The notes under the pieces are model-generated. The model worked only from the letters and a program-made list of their open reading frames with translations. It was not told the origin of the DNA and did no database searches. Made by a program: the position numbers and the translations under genes. DNA of 64,000 nt from Oscillospiraceae bacterium. Lineage in GTDB: Bacteria > Bacillota > Clostridia > Oscillospirales > Oscillospiraceae. The DNA is taken from positions 1 through 64,000 of the forward strand of contig SVLB01000008.1 in NCBI GenBank assembly GCA_015068135.1. The letters are read 5' to 3'. Positions within the stretch are counted from its first letter, which is position 1, and each line of letters opens with the position of its first letter. Below, piece after piece: positions 7,826 to 19,200 of the stretch.

Positions 7826-10800
7826 TTATACAGTGGTGTCAGTGCCGTCGGTGGTGGGCTCGCTGGTTTCGGGAACCTCGGGCTCCTCAACAACAGGTGC
7901 CCAGGTGGCAATGTTGTTGGTAGCGGTACCGAACCAAGTGTCCATCACAGCCTTGTACTGCTCGTACAGACCGTAGACAGCCTCCTTCTGGGTGTCGGTC
8001 AGGGTGGTCAGCTTGTTGACAGCCAGAATGGTCTGCTTCATGCTGGTGGTGTAAGTGTCGCCGTTGGCAACGCCTTCACCGAAGCAAACGAAGGGCTCGC
8101 CCATGATTTCCATCTCGCCGCCGCCGGCAGCCATGATACCATTCAGTCGGAGGGTAAAGGTGCCATCGGTGGGATTACCCTGGGTCTGGTAGGTCTTGAC
8201 ATAGTTGTTCTTCAGGTTCAGGTTGAAGCCGTAGCCGGTGATGTTTGCCAGAACAACGCTGTCACCGTGGACCTCAGCTCTGTAGCCCAGGGCATCGGCA
8301 TTGGCCTTCAGGCTCACGTGGGTCAGAACAACCTCCACTCTGTGGGCTCTGTACAGACCCTCTGCATCAGCTGCAACGAAGTAGTGGTACTCGTTGTTAA
8401 TACGCTCCAGGGAATTGGTGTGGAAGGAAACGATGTTGGTAGCTTCGCCGTAGAAGCCGCCCAGCACATCCTCCTGGAAGTCGTTACCTGCCATATCGAT
8501 CAGGTAGAGGTTGCCGTTGACCGTCAGGCTGTACAGCTCATTGCCGCACAGATCCAGGTACAGGTCGCCCATGTACACTTCGTCAGTGCTGAAGCCGTCG
8601 ATGACCAGGCGAACGAAGGTAGCGCCCTCAATAGCCATAGCCTCAGCGATGGTATTGGCAGAACCCAGGGCAACGTTCTTCTCATTGTATGCGTAGTAAG
8701 GCACGGAGCTGACCAAAATCAGGTTGTAGCCGGTCTCAGTCTGCGCGGCCTGGATGGTGGTGTTGGCCTCGGTGCCGTGGAAGTAAGCGGAGTAATCCTG
8801 GGCAACCTCGGGAGCGAAGATACCGGAGACCGCGAACCGCTCCACACCGATGGAAGCGCCATCCTGGAAGCCGTCCTCGTCGATGGTGATCATACGGCCA
8901 GTGCCCAGACGGATCTGGTCGATGACAGCCGTGCCGCCCAGGGTGGTGACCACGTTCTCACCGGCGCTGCCAATGTGGACAGAGGATACACCTTCCACGC
9001 AGCCCTCGCCGAAGCCGCCGATCTCACCGCCGGTAACGGTCAGGTAAATAGTCTTGCCCTCCTGTGCCGCATTCATGGAGATATTGGCACCGTACATCTC
9101 GCCGGGCAGCTTGTCGTCCACGCCGTCTTCATCCTCATCCACATTGTAGAGGATACCGTTGTAGATCTTACCGCCGGTAACGGTGATGTTGCCGGAGTTT
9201 GCAAAGGTGGAGATATTACCGCCGCGCCGTGCAGAACCGCCAACGATCTCACCGCCGGAGACGTTCAGCTTGTTGAAGGCAACGATGTTGCCGCCGTGGT
9301 TTCTTGCGTAGCCGTTGCTGACGGTACCGCCCTGGATGTTCAGAGTAGCTCCGCCACGGACGGAAATGTTGCCGCCTTCATAGGCAGAACCGCCGGTAAC
9401 GGTGCCGCCCGTAATGGTGGCGGTAGCCTGGTAAACACTGATATTACCGCCGCTGTTGCTCTGGGCCACGCCGTTTTCAACAATACCGGCGCGCATCTCA
9501 AAGGGACCCTGGACGAAGATATTGCCGCCGTACTCAGTGGCCGTACCGCCGGTGACCTTACCGCCTCTGATATACAGCTTCGTAGTGTAGCCGGATCTCT
9601 TCTGCATGTAGATAGCGCCGCCCTGTGTGGCCTTAGCGCCCTGGACAACACCGTCCCACAGGCTGACATTGCCGTTATCGTTGATCGCCATGGCGCCACC
9701 GGACGCGGTGGTGTCCACACCGGTGATCTGACCGTTGCAGATGTGGAAGGTGCCACTGACATTCACAGGACCGGAAGTCGTGATCTTCTCTGCAGCGCAG
9801 GCAAACTCACCGCCATAGAGGAAGGTGGCATTGGAAGAGGAGCACACGTACATGGCAGAGCCGCCGACGGTGCCCTGACCCAGGACCTTGCCCCACTGGG
9901 CATTGGGATCCGCAGGATCGTAATTGCTGTCGGAAATGTTGAACTTACCGCGAACGAGCATGCCGTACTTGGCAGAGCCGGTATCGAAGGTAAAGGTATT
10001 GCCGTTCAGGTCCAGGTTTACGACCTTGGTATCGTTATCTGCCACGACCATGGGAATGGTGCTGGTCACATTCTCGGTGAGCATATAGTTGCCCACAGGC
10101 AGGACCCAGGAATCGGCCTTGGCCAATCCGTCGGTAACATGGGTGCCGCCGGAGATCTGGGCATCCACCCAGGCCTGATCAATGAGCGTCCACTTGATGT
10201 CAGAGCAGGCGTGTTGGATCCCGCTTGTCACAGAGTCGCTAAGATTGCCGCCGCACTTACAGTGGTACTCGGCGCCGATTTCACGAATAATGGCATCCTG
10301 ACCCTCTGCATCATAGTAGAGGAACTCGGTTGCATCCGCAGTTACGAAGTAAGCCAGAAGCGCTTCTTCGATGTTCTTGATGGCCACGCCCTCGTTCTTG
10401 GAGGAGATGGGGATGGGCTGCTCAGTGGCAAAGTTCTCGCCAACAGCGAAGGCATAGCCCTCGCCGGGCTGACCGTTGACGCCCAGCTCACCAATGGTGA
10501 CAGCGCCGTTCAGGGTGACCTTGGGACCCTTGCTGTCCGCGCCCAGAGCCAGGTCAAGACCGTAATTATCGGCTGCAGTGCCGGTCAGGCTGCCGCCGGT
10601 GATGGCGCCGCCGTTCATGGTGAAGGTGCCCATCAGGACATACACGTTACCGCCGCGGGTGGCTGCGGTACCGCCGGTGATGGCGCCGTCTTCCATAATA
10701 AACTTACAGCCGTCAGCGCCCAGGTATACGTTACCGCCGATCTTGGCAGCAGTACCGCCGGTGATGGTGCCGTTCTCCATAGTGAACTGCGCAGTATCCA

Positions 10801-12829
10801 GCATGTAAATACTGCCGCCATTGCCGGCAGCATTACCGCCGGAGATGGTGCCATTGTGGAGGTAGAACTTGCCATTGCCGCTCACCAGGATATTGCCGCC
10901 ATTGACACTTGCCTTACCGCCGGTGATGGTACCACCGTACATATGAAGGGTGGAATTGTTGATCACCTGCATCACGCCGCCGCAGCCGGCATTGGTAGCC
11001 GTGCTGGTGCCCTTATTGGCTTCGCCGCCGGAAATCAGGCCGTCATAGATATTGACGTTACTACCCTGAACATACATCGCGCCGGCGCGGATGGTCTTGG
11101 CGCCGTAAATGGCACCGCCGTAGATGTTCAAAGTGGCGGGGGTAGCAGCCGCATCGGAGTTGTTACCCACATGGATGACACCACCCTTGCCGGCAGTGGT
11201 TCTGGTGGTATCGCTGGAAGACTTCTGGTTATAGGCAGTAATGCTGCCGCCGTAGATCTCCATAACAGGAGAGGCATAGCCGGAGGGCTTGTTGAGCAGG
11301 TAGATGGGGCCCTCGCCAGTGCCTGTGCGGCGTGCGATCAGTCTGCCGGAGCCGGCATCGCTGGAATCACAGACCGTAAAGGTGCCGATCACACGGAAGG
11401 CAGAAGTATTCAGGCTGGAAGCGCTTCCGGTCAGCCAGAAGCCGTTCAGGTCGATATGCAGGGTCTTGCCAGCCGCGATCTCAATGGGATAGGACAGGGT
11501 GTACTCAGCCGTCAGGTACAGGTACAGCTCGTCAACATCGTCCTTGAGATAGTACTTGGAGCCGGAGACCTTGAAGTAGTTACCGATATTGGTGGAGGTC
11601 AGGGGCTGCCAGGTGGTTACGGGGGTGCAAACATGGCCGCTGGCCTGCTGGGCCGCAGCGGAGATATTGCCGCCGCAGATACAGACATCCTCATGGACGG
11701 GATTCTGCGTAGCCTGCGCAGCTTCGCCGCCGGTCAGAGAACCGGCTACATAGGTAAAGGCAGTGGAAACGCCACCCTCACCAATGTACAGGGGCAGGTT
11801 GTTGCCGATGTAGAAATCGCTGCCCTCGTTATCCGTAAATACAGGTGCACCGGAAACGGTAACAGGCGCGCCGGAGGAAATGGCGTGAATGGCGCCCAAA
11901 GGATCCCGGGAGCCGCTGAAGGTACCGCCCATGATGTTCAGCTGGCCTGCGTTGTAGATCACGCCGCCGCCCTGCTTACCGCCGTTTGCATAGGGAACGG
12001 TAGCACCGCCAACGAGCTCGCCGCCATAGACGTTCAGGGTACAGTCGGAGTGCATGACCATACCGCAGCCGCCACGACCGGCACCGGTGGGAGTCTTGGT
12101 CCAGTCGGTATTGGAGGCTCTCAGATCGGAGCCGATAAGCTTGCCGCCATAAATGTTCATAACAGAGGCAGGCTTTGTTGCCTTGACACCGTCACCGTCG
12201 GGATCGTAGTCAAAACGACCGGCATCGGTAGCTACGGTGAAGCAGCCGGCGTAGGTACGGCCGGTGCCGGGAGCGGCGGAGGAAAAGGTACCGCCGTAGA
12301 TATTGACCTCAGAGCCTGCGTAAGTATAGAACAGAGGGCTCTGGGCAGTATTGCCGGTGTAGACCTGACCGGTGCTCTCTTCCGAGCAATCACAAATGGT
12401 CAGCTTGCCGTTGGGCTTGAAGGTCTGCACCTTGCTGCTACTGAGCTTGAAGCCGTTCAGGCACAGGTTGACCGTATCACCATAGGGGATATAAATGGTC
12501 TTGGTAATCGTGGTATCGCCGTCGAGAATGTAGTTGCCGGAGCGGATCACATTCTCAGTCTTTACAGTCAGGGAGCTATCCTTGTAGGAATAGGTCTCAA
12601 AGGATGCATCGGAGAGAACCTTGTCGTAGACAATCTCCTCACAGGTATGGCCATGCTGGCCCTCAAACTTGCCACCGCAGGCGCAGTGGGTGTGGGTCGT
12701 CTGTTCGGGCTCGGATGTGGGCACAAGAATCTCTGTGTCATCCGTTGCCATTGCACTGGGCGTCACAGCAAATGCTGCCACGACCACAAGGGCAAGTGCC
12801 AGAAGCAGGCAAAATACATTGCGTTTCAT
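7826..12829 (-). CDS. Giant secreted repeat protein (right-handed beta-helix type, 1667 aa)
   Basis: Sec signal peptide MKRNVFCLLLALALVVVAAFAVTPSAMA; dozens of xMYGGxITGGxAxxxGGNI repeats; three CxCGG...HxC modules. Confidence 0.85.
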   Translation of the reverse strand: MKRNVFCLLLALALVVVAAFAVTPSAMATDDTEILVPTSEPEQTTHTHCACGGKFEGQHGHTCEEIVYDKVLSDASFETYSYKDSSLTVKTENVIRSGNYILDGDTTITKTIYIPYGDTVNLCLNGFKLSSSKVQTFKPNGKLTICDCSEESTGQVYTGNTAQSPLFYTYAGSEVNIYGGTFSSAAPGTGRTYAGCFTVATDAGRFDYDPDGDGVKATKPASVMNIYGGKLIGSDLRASNTDWTKTPTGAGRGGCGMVMHSDCTLNVYGGELVGGATVPYANGGKQGGGVIYNAGQLNIMGGTFSGSRDPLGAIHAISSGAPVTVSGAPVFTDNEGSDFYIGNNLPLYIGEGGVSTAFTYVAGSLTGGEAAQATQNPVHEDVCICGGNISAAAQQASGHVCTPVTTWQPLTSTNIGNYFKVSGSKYYLKDDVDELYLYLTAEYTLSYPIEIAAGKTLHIDLNGFWLTGSASSLNTSAFRVIGTFTVCDSSDAGSGRLIARRTGTGEGPIYLLNKPSGYASPVMEIYGGSITAYNQKSSSDTTRTTAGKGGVIHVGNNSDAAATPATLNIYGGAIYGAKTIRAGAMYVQGSNVNIYDGLISGGEANKGTSTATNAGCGGVMQVINNSTLHMYGGTITGGKASVNGGNILVSGNGKFYLHNGTISGGNAAGNGGSIYMLDTAQFTMENGTITGGTAAKIGGNVYLGADGCKFIMEDGAITGGTAATRGGNVYVLMGTFTMNGGAITGGSLTGTAADNYGLDLALGADSKGPKVTLNGAVTIGELGVNGQPGEGYAFAVGENFATEQPIPISSKNEGVAIKNIEEALLAYFVTADATEFLYYDAEGQDAIIREIGAEYHCKCGGNLSDSVTSGIQHACSDIKWTLIDQAWVDAQISGGTHVTDGLAKADSWVLPVGNYMLTENVTSTIPMVVADNDTKVVNLDLNGNTFTFDTGSAKYGMLVRGKFNISDSNYDPADPNAQWGKVLGQGTVGGSAMYVCSSSNATFLYGGEFACAAEKITTSGPVNVSGTFHICNGQITGVDTTASGGAMAINDNGNVSLWDGVVQGAKATQGGAIYMQKRSGYTTKLYIRGGKVTGGTATEYGGNIFVQGPFEMRAGIVENGVAQSNSGGNISVYQATATITGGTVTGGSAYEGGNISVRGGATLNIQGGTVSNGYARNHGGNIVAFNKLNVSGGEIVGGSARRGGNISTFANSGNITVTGGKIYNGILYNVDEDEDGVDDKLPGEMYGANISMNAAQEGKTIYLTVTGGEIGGFGEGCVEGVSSVHIGSAGENVVTTLGGTAVIDQIRLGTGRMITIDEDGFQDGASIGVERFAVSGIFAPEVAQDYSAYFHGTEANTTIQAAQTETGYNLILVSSVPYYAYNEKNVALGSANTIAEAMAIEGATFVRLVIDGFSTDEVYMGDLYLDLCGNELYSLTVNGNLYLIDMAGNDFQEDVLGGFYGEATNIVSFHTNSLERINNEYHYFVAADAEGLYRAHRVEVVLTHVSLKANADALGYRAEVHGDSVVLANITGYGFNLNLKNNYVKTYQTQGNPTDGTFTLRLNGIMAAGGGEMEIMGEPFVCFGEGVANGDTYTTSMKQTILAVNKLTTLTDTQKEAVYGLYEQYKAVMDTWFGTATNNIATWAPVVEEPEVPETSEPTTDGTDTTV

Positions 12830-13089
12830 GTTGTTTCCTCCTTGTTTTTGAAAAATTACGCGGAAGTCAGGAAAAAATTGTTCCTTTGTACAATTTCCTA
12901 TCTATCATTATAACGAACAAGCCTCTTTCTGTCCATTCCCAAGTGGAAAACTAATTGCATAAAGTTTTGCAGAATATTTTGGCAACATTGCACAATTGAC
13001 AATTTCAAAGCTTGTAATCCCATAATTTCGTTTCCAAAAAGTTGTATCCGCCCAATGTTATGAAACTGTCATTTCAGAGCGCAATGGAC

Positions 13090-13119
13090 TTGCAATCCCC
13101 TATTGGGTTCTGCTATAAT
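13090..13119 (+). promoter_or_regulatory. Sigma-A-type promoter for uxaC
   Basis: TTGCAA (13090-13095), 18-nt spacer, TATAAT (13114-13119). Confidence 0.65.
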
Positions 13120-13151
13120 TTACCATATTAATTCGTGTAAGGAGCTTATCG

Positions 13152-14585
13152 ATGAAAGGCTTTATGGATGAAAACTTCCTTCTGGAGACACAGACCGCCC
13201 GGAAGCTGTTTCACAGCTACGCCAAGGACCTTCCCCTTATCGACTACCACTGCCATTTGAATCCCCGGGAGATCTGGGAGGACAAGCGGTTTGCCGATCT
13301 GAGCGAGGTCTGGCTGGGCGGCATTCAGCCGGACGGCAGTTTTGCCGGAGATCACTACAAATGGCGTATGATGCGCTGGGCAGGGATCGAAGAGGCCTCT
13401 GTCACCGGAACCAAGCCCGGCTATGCGCGTTTCCTGAAATTTACCGAGGCGCTGACCCTCGCTATCGGCAATCCCATGTATCACTGGTGTCATTTGGAGC
13501 TGCAGCGGTTTTTTGGCATTACCGAGCCTTTGACTCCGGAAAGCGCACCCCGGATCTGGGAGCAGTGTAATGATCTACTGCAAAATGACCCGGATATGAC
13601 CGCCCGCGGTCTGATCCGCAAGGCAAATGTAGCTTTCATCGGCACTACAGACGATCCCATCGACGATCTTTGCTGGCATGAGAAGCTGGCGGCGGATCCC
13701 ACCTTTTCCACCACGGTTGCCCCCTCCTTCCGTCCCGACAGGGCCGTGAATATCCACAAGGCCGGTTGGCTGGAATACATGGGCAAGCTTGCCCAATGCG
13801 TGGGCAAGACCCGTCTTTCCAATATGGAGGAGGTTTTGGCGGCACTGGAATCCCGGGTGATCTATTTCCACGGGCATGGCTGTCGGGCCAGCGACCACGG
13901 CCTTGATTATGTCCCCTGGCAGGCTTACACCGAAGCCGATGCAGAAGCCGTCTATCAAAAGGCCCTCCGGGGCGAGGCGCTCACCACCGGGGAAGTGGAA
14001 GGATATCAGACCGTGATCCTGCTGCACCTGGGCAAGCTTTATGCTAAGCTGGGAATCGCTATGCAGATCCACTATTCCTGTCTGCGGAATAACAATCAGC
14101 GGATCTTCAAACTCCAGGGCGGCGACACCGGCGTGGATGCCATCGCCCAAAACACCTGCGGCGGCAATGTAAGCAAGCTGCTCAGTGCTTTGGATGAAGC
14201 CGGTGCTTGTCCCAAGGTGATCCTTTATTCCCTGAACCCCGGAGACAACGCCCAGCTGGGAAGTCTGGCAGGATGTTTTCAGGAGGGGTCGCTCCCCGGC
14301 AAGATCCAGCACGGCTCCGCCTGGTGGTTCAATGACAACAAAACCGGCATGCTCGATCAGATGACCACCCTTGCCAATGTGGGCCTTTTGGGTACCTTTA
14401 TCGGCATGCTCACCGACTCCCGGTCGTTTTTGAGCTATCCCCGGCACGAGTATTTCCGCCGGATCCTCTGCAACCTCATTGGCTCCTGGGTGGAAAACGG
14501 GGAATACCCCAATGACGAAGCCGCTCTGCGCCGGATCGTGGAGGGCATCAGCTACTATAACGCCAAGCGTTACTTTGGGCTGTAA
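13152..14585 (+). CDS. uxaC: Glucuronate isomerase
   Basis: DENFLLETQTARKLFHSYAKDLPLIDYHCHLNPREI, GFLLDSRSF-like MLTDSRSFLSYPRHEYFRRILCN. Confidence 0.96.
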   Translation: MKGFMDENFLLETQTARKLFHSYAKDLPLIDYHCHLNPREIWEDKRFADLSEVWLGGIQPDGSFAGDHYKWRMMRWAGIEEASVTGTKPGYARFLKFTEALTLAIGNPMYHWCHLELQRFFGITEPLTPESAPRIWEQCNDLLQNDPDMTARGLIRKANVAFIGTTDDPIDDLCWHEKLAADPTFSTTVAPSFRPDRAVNIHKAGWLEYMGKLAQCVGKTRLSNMEEVLAALESRVIYFHGHGCRASDHGLDYVPWQAYTEADAEAVYQKALRGEALTTGEVEGYQTVILLHLGKLYAKLGIAMQIHYSCLRNNNQRIFKLQGGDTGVDAIAQNTCGGNVSKLLSALDEAGACPKVILYSLNPGDNAQLGSLAGCFQEGSLPGKIQHGSAWWFNDNKTGMLDQMTTLANVGLLGTFIGMLTDSRSFLSYPRHEYFRRILCNLIGSWVENGEYPNDEAALRRIVEGISYYNAKRYFGL

Positions 14586-14596
14586 GCCTCTATCTG

Positions 14597-14742
14597 CCTT
14601 CTCCCTCCGGGAGAAGGTGGCACGGCGTTAGCCGTGACGGATGTGGGGTGTTACGGGCGAGAGCACCCCGAAAAAACTGCTCAGTAACCTTCAGACCCCA
14701 CATCCGCCCCTTCGGGGCACCTTCTCCCCAGGGAGAAGGCTT
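14597..14742. repeat. Composite palindromic repeat (family C, copy 2)
   Basis: ccttctccctccgggagaaggtggcacggcgttagccgtgacggatgtggggtgttacgggc...accccacatccgccccttcggggcaccttctccccagggagaagg. Confidence 0.8.
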
Positions 14743-14912
14743 TGCCGCTTCGCGGTCGGAACGCCGGCGTTCCCTACTGCCCAATTTCGGCATTGGGCAT
14801 TTGGCATTTTCATAACAAAAACGGCGGGGTTTCTCCCGTCGTTTGTTTTTGGTCCTTTACATTTGCTCCGAAGAATGTTAAAATAAGTTATTATGATAGG
14901 AGGTGGGGCTTT

Positions 14913-16082
14913 TTGGGCCGATATGTCCGCAAAATTTGGTCGTCCTTTTTGAAGGGCGATATGATCCTATTGATCCTGTGCCTGATGGCCACTGCCTTTG
15001 GCTGCCTGATGGTTTCCAGCACCACAGCGTACATGGGTACCGCCCGACTGCTCACGGTGCAGTTGGTAGCTGCCGGATTGGGTCTTCTGGTATATGCCGT
15101 CATGTCCACGGTGGACTTTGAATTCTTCTCTGAGCATCGGTCCATACTGGTGTTCATCAACCTGGGGCTTTTGATCCTTCTGATCCCCTTCGGCACCGAT
15201 AACGGCAGCGGTAACCGAAGCTGGCTGAACTTCCCCTTCCTGCCCGTTGATATCCAGCCGGCAGAGATCTGCAAGATCCTGTTTATTCTGATCTGCGCCT
15301 CCGTTATGGCCTCTCACCAAAACCGCAGGTCCGCTCCCACTTCCGTACTTCACCTGGCCTTTCATATGATCCTGCTGGTGGGACTGAACATCGTTCTTTC
15401 CAAGGACGTGGGCGTTTCCTTGATCTTTGTGTTCATTTTCATCGGTATGGCCCTGGCCGGCGGTATCAGTGTGATCTGGTTTTTGCTGGCTGGCGGTGCA
15501 ATTGGTGCATTGGCACCTATTATTTACTACCGCTTTTTGGACGAGTACCAGCGCCTGCGTATCCAGGTCCTGTTCGACCCCTCTTTGGACCCCTACGGTC
15601 AAGGTCCCCGTTATCACACTATGCAGGCTCTGAAATCCCTCACCGGCGGTGCTATGACCGGTCAGGGACTGGGCGAGGGCTACCGCACCCAGCAGGGTGC
15701 CCTGGTTGCCCAGCATACGGACTTTATTTACTCTGCCATTGGTGAGGAACTGGGCTTTGTGGGCTGTGTTTTGGTGCTGATCCTGCTGGTGCTGATCATT
15801 GCCCGGATCATTTGGATCGGCAATCGCAGCTCCGACTACGGTCGGCGGCTGATCTGCTACGGTGTTGCCTCCGCTCTGATCTTCCAGGTAATGAGTAATG
15901 TGGGTATGTGCATCGGAATCACCCCCATCATCGGTCTGACTCTCCCCTTCATCAGCTACGGTGGATCCTCCCTGGTTACCCTGTACGCCATGATCGGCTT
16001 GGTGGCCGGTGTCTACGCCCGCCCCGCCGCGCCCAGCCACGAGCGGTATATCCGCCCCCCGCTGAAAGCGCACCTTTCCTGA
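14913..16082 (+). CDS. rodA: FtsW/RodA/SpoVE family cell-shape/division protein
   Basis: TTG start behind AGGAGGTGGGGC; GTDNGSGNRSWLNFPF, QPAEICKILFIL, GQGLGEGYRTQQGALVAQHTDFIYSAIGEELG, ITPIIGLTLPFISYGGSSL. Confidence 0.93.
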   Translation: MGRYVRKIWSSFLKGDMILLILCLMATAFGCLMVSSTTAYMGTARLLTVQLVAAGLGLLVYAVMSTVDFEFFSEHRSILVFINLGLLILLIPFGTDNGSGNRSWLNFPFLPVDIQPAEICKILFILICASVMASHQNRRSAPTSVLHLAFHMILLVGLNIVLSKDVGVSLIFVFIFIGMALAGGISVIWFLLAGGAIGALAPIIYYRFLDEYQRLRIQVLFDPSLDPYGQGPRYHTMQALKSLTGGAMTGQGLGEGYRTQQGALVAQHTDFIYSAIGEELGFVGCVLVLILLVLIIARIIWIGNRSSDYGRRLICYGVASALIFQVMSNVGMCIGITPIIGLTLPFISYGGSSLVTLYAMIGLVAGVYARPAAPSHERYIRPPLKAHLS

Positions 16083-16094
16083 CAAACGCATTTC

Positions 16095-16122
16095 GGCCGC
16101 GCTGCCCTTTGGCAGTGCGGCC
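16095..16122 (+). terminator. Terminator-like hairpin after rodA
   Basis: ggccgcgctgccctttggcagtgcggcc inverted repeat. Confidence 0.6.
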
Positions 16123-16162
16123 GTCAAACTGTCGAAAAACTATGTTTCTTGTAAACTCTGAA

Positions 16163-16192
16163 ATCGGGCTGCCTCCATGGAGGCAGCCCGAT
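16163..16192 (-). terminator. Terminator-like hairpin after the second giant protein gene
   Basis: atcgggctgcctccatggaggcagcccgat palindrome downstream of the stop at 16208. Confidence 0.7.
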
Positions 16193-16207
16193 CTTATGCT
16201 ATCTTGC

Positions 16208-19200
16208 TCAGCCGCTGATCAGGGAGAGCTCGCCGTCGGCATTGACGATCTGCAGTGCCGTATTCACCGGCAGGAAGCAGTCTTCGTCATTGGGATCTGT
16301 AATGGTCGTAAATGCACCGATCACATCCATATCCACACCGATGGAGGAGGTATCCTCCAAGCCGTCGGCAGACACAGTGATCCGGGCATTGGCGCACAGC
16401 TCGATCTCCGTCAAAGCAACCGTACCGCCCACAGTAACAGAGACATTCTTGGACTGAACGTCGATCTTGTCCTCTACCGTGGTATTGGCGATAGAGAATT
16501 TGACTGTACCGCTGTTGGCACCCAGACGGATATCGCCGCCCTGGATGACCGCGCCGTCAATGGTGATCTCAGCCTTGGCAGAAGCTGCATTGGCAAAAGC
16601 GGAGATGTTGCCGCCCGTACCGCCCGTAGTGCCGTTCTTCAGAGTGCCGCCGGTCATGGTCAGCTTACCGAATACCGCCAGATTGCCGCCACTGGACTTG
16701 GCATAGCCGTTTTCAATGACAGTGTTGCCGCTGATAATCAGGTTGCCGCTGCCACCGATGCGGATATTGCCGCCCTCGGAATCCGTACTGCCGCCGCTGA
16801 TCTTACCGGACTGGAACTGAACCGAGCCGCCGTCCAGGTTCACAGAACCGCCGGAGCCCTTGGCATGACCATTCAGGATCTGGGTACCACTCAGCTCGAA
16901 GACATTGACGGAGCTGTTCGCCACATTCACGTTGGCACCGCTGCCGGTTCTGGCAGTGCCTTCAGACACCGTGCCGCCGTAGAGATAGAGCTTACCGGAG
17001 GAGAGCATGATGTTACCGCCGGAGGTCGCATTGCCGCCGGTGACCGTGCCGCCGTACATATACACCTCAGAATTATTGGTAATGTTGATATTACCGCCGC
17101 TGGAGGTCGTGTATCCGTCATGGATGTTGCCTGCATAGATATTCAAGGTGGCAACACCGGCCGCGGCATCATTCTTATTACCCATATAGAAGATAGCGCC
17201 ATTGCAAATCGTACCCTTGGAGGTAAAGTTACCGCCGTAGATGTTGATCACAGGGTTATTGCCGTTCTCGTTGTAAGCATAGGCTACACCGCCGTAGACC
17301 TTTCCGCCGCTTGCAGAGCTGTTGTCGTAATGGGTCTCGATGCCGCCCTTGAAGTTGCCGTCAGCATCCTTCTGGCAATCGGTGATATTCAGGGTGCCTT
17401 TGAGCACACGGAATACGCGGACCGACTCAGAGGTGGTAATGGTATGACCGTTGAGGCAGATACTCAGGGTATTGCCCTTTTCCACATTCACATTGGCCGT
17501 CAGATGCACATCCTCAGTCAGAACGATCCGTCCGGAAGCGGGCAGCTTGTCAGTCTCGCCCCAGGGGGTCCATCTGACAGTATCGCAGGAGGTGTGCCCG
17601 CCCAGATTCTCCGCATTACCGCCGCAGAGGCAGTGCTCATGGAGGAACTTGGGAGTCAGGTACAGGTCGCCGTTTTTGTTCTCGACCTTATAGTTTTCCG
17701 TATCGGCAGGGACGAAGCATGCCTCATCGTTGGCATCGGTGATGGTGGCAAACGCCAGGGTATCATCGACCACAGATACGATGATGCTGGAATCGTCTTC
17801 CAGGCCTTCCTCGTGGATGCCGATTCCCTGACCGGCAGCCAGAACCACATTCAGATCGGTGACCTTGCCGCCAACATACAGGCTGTTGTTGCCGTCCTGG
17901 ACATTCACAGTGCCGTCAATATTGGTACCCAGCAGAGTCAGCTTAGTGGTACCGCTGTTGGAGCCCATGCGGATATTGCCCTCAATGGTGCCACCGGAAA
18001 TCACAATTTCGGGGTTTACATCTGCCAGGTTGGCAAAGGTCAGGATGTTATTGCCTGCGCCGGTGCCCACGCAGTTGCCCAGGAAGCCGCCGGAAATCTC
18101 CATCTTACCCATGCAGGTGATGTTACCGCCCTGTCCCTGCTCGATGATTGCATCCTTAGAGATAGAGGCATGGCCGTTCTTGCCCACACGCAGGTTGCCG
18201 CCTTCCACGGCCTTGTTTCCGGTAAGCTTGCCGCCTTCCATGTTGAAATAACCCACATCCGCATTCACTGCACCGCCGTTACCGGAGGCGGTACAGCCGG
18301 TAATAACACCGCCGTACATATTCAGAACAGAGTCGTTACCGATATACAGACCGGCACCACTGCTGTAGCTGGAAGCACCCTGAATCGTACCATCGTAAAT
18401 ATTCATGGTTGCCACGCCGGCCTTGTCATTGGAGGAATTACCCAAGTAGCCGATACCGCCGTTGGTGACCTTACCGGTATGCTCCAGGGTACCGCCGTAG
18501 ATGTTCAGAACGGGGTTTCTGCCGTCGGAGTTGTACATGTAGAACAGACCGCCATAGGTAGCAACGTTCTTACCGTTGGCATCCACCGGGCAGGTGAGGC
18601 TGCCGGAGATCTTGCCCTGGTACTCACCGTCCACCTTGTGGTCGCAGATGTTCAGGGTTCCGTGAATGTTGAAGAAGCGATCCTCGCTGGTGATGGTATG
18701 ACCGTTGAGGCAGATGGTAAGCTCATCGCCGGCATTGATCTCGATTCTGCCGTCGGCATAAACCGCATCGGCACTCAGATAGTAATAGCCGGGAAGCTGG
18801 ATCTGGGAAACACCGTCCCATTCGTACCAGGTCACGTCCTCTGTCACATGCTCGCAGGTATGCTCGCCCTCGGGCATCACATTGATGCGGCTCATCACGT
18901 AGACATAGTTGGTTTTGCCGTCAGCACCCTTCAGGCAGTGAATAAAGTCACCCAGCTGCAGCTTGGTGCGCTCACCCTGGTTATTCTCAAACTTATTGGT
19001 GGTAACGTTAAATACGTTCGGATCATCGGAGATGGTCCAGGTGGAAATGCTTCCGTCCTTATTGGTGGTCACCTGGTTGCCTTCGATCTTGGTAACGGTG
19101 GCATAGCTGATGCCGATGCCGCCCTTGCATTCCTTTGTAGACTTGGCGTGGAGGGCATGGATCGCAAAGCCCTCGTCGTCAAAGTCGATGCCTACGACCT

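Noticed and set aside
8267-12913. 1548-aa plus-strand ORF opposite the giant repeat protein
   Set aside because: An antisense shadow of a Gly/Thr/Ala-rich repeat gene with GC-biased codons; the minus frame has signal peptide, RBS and terminator.
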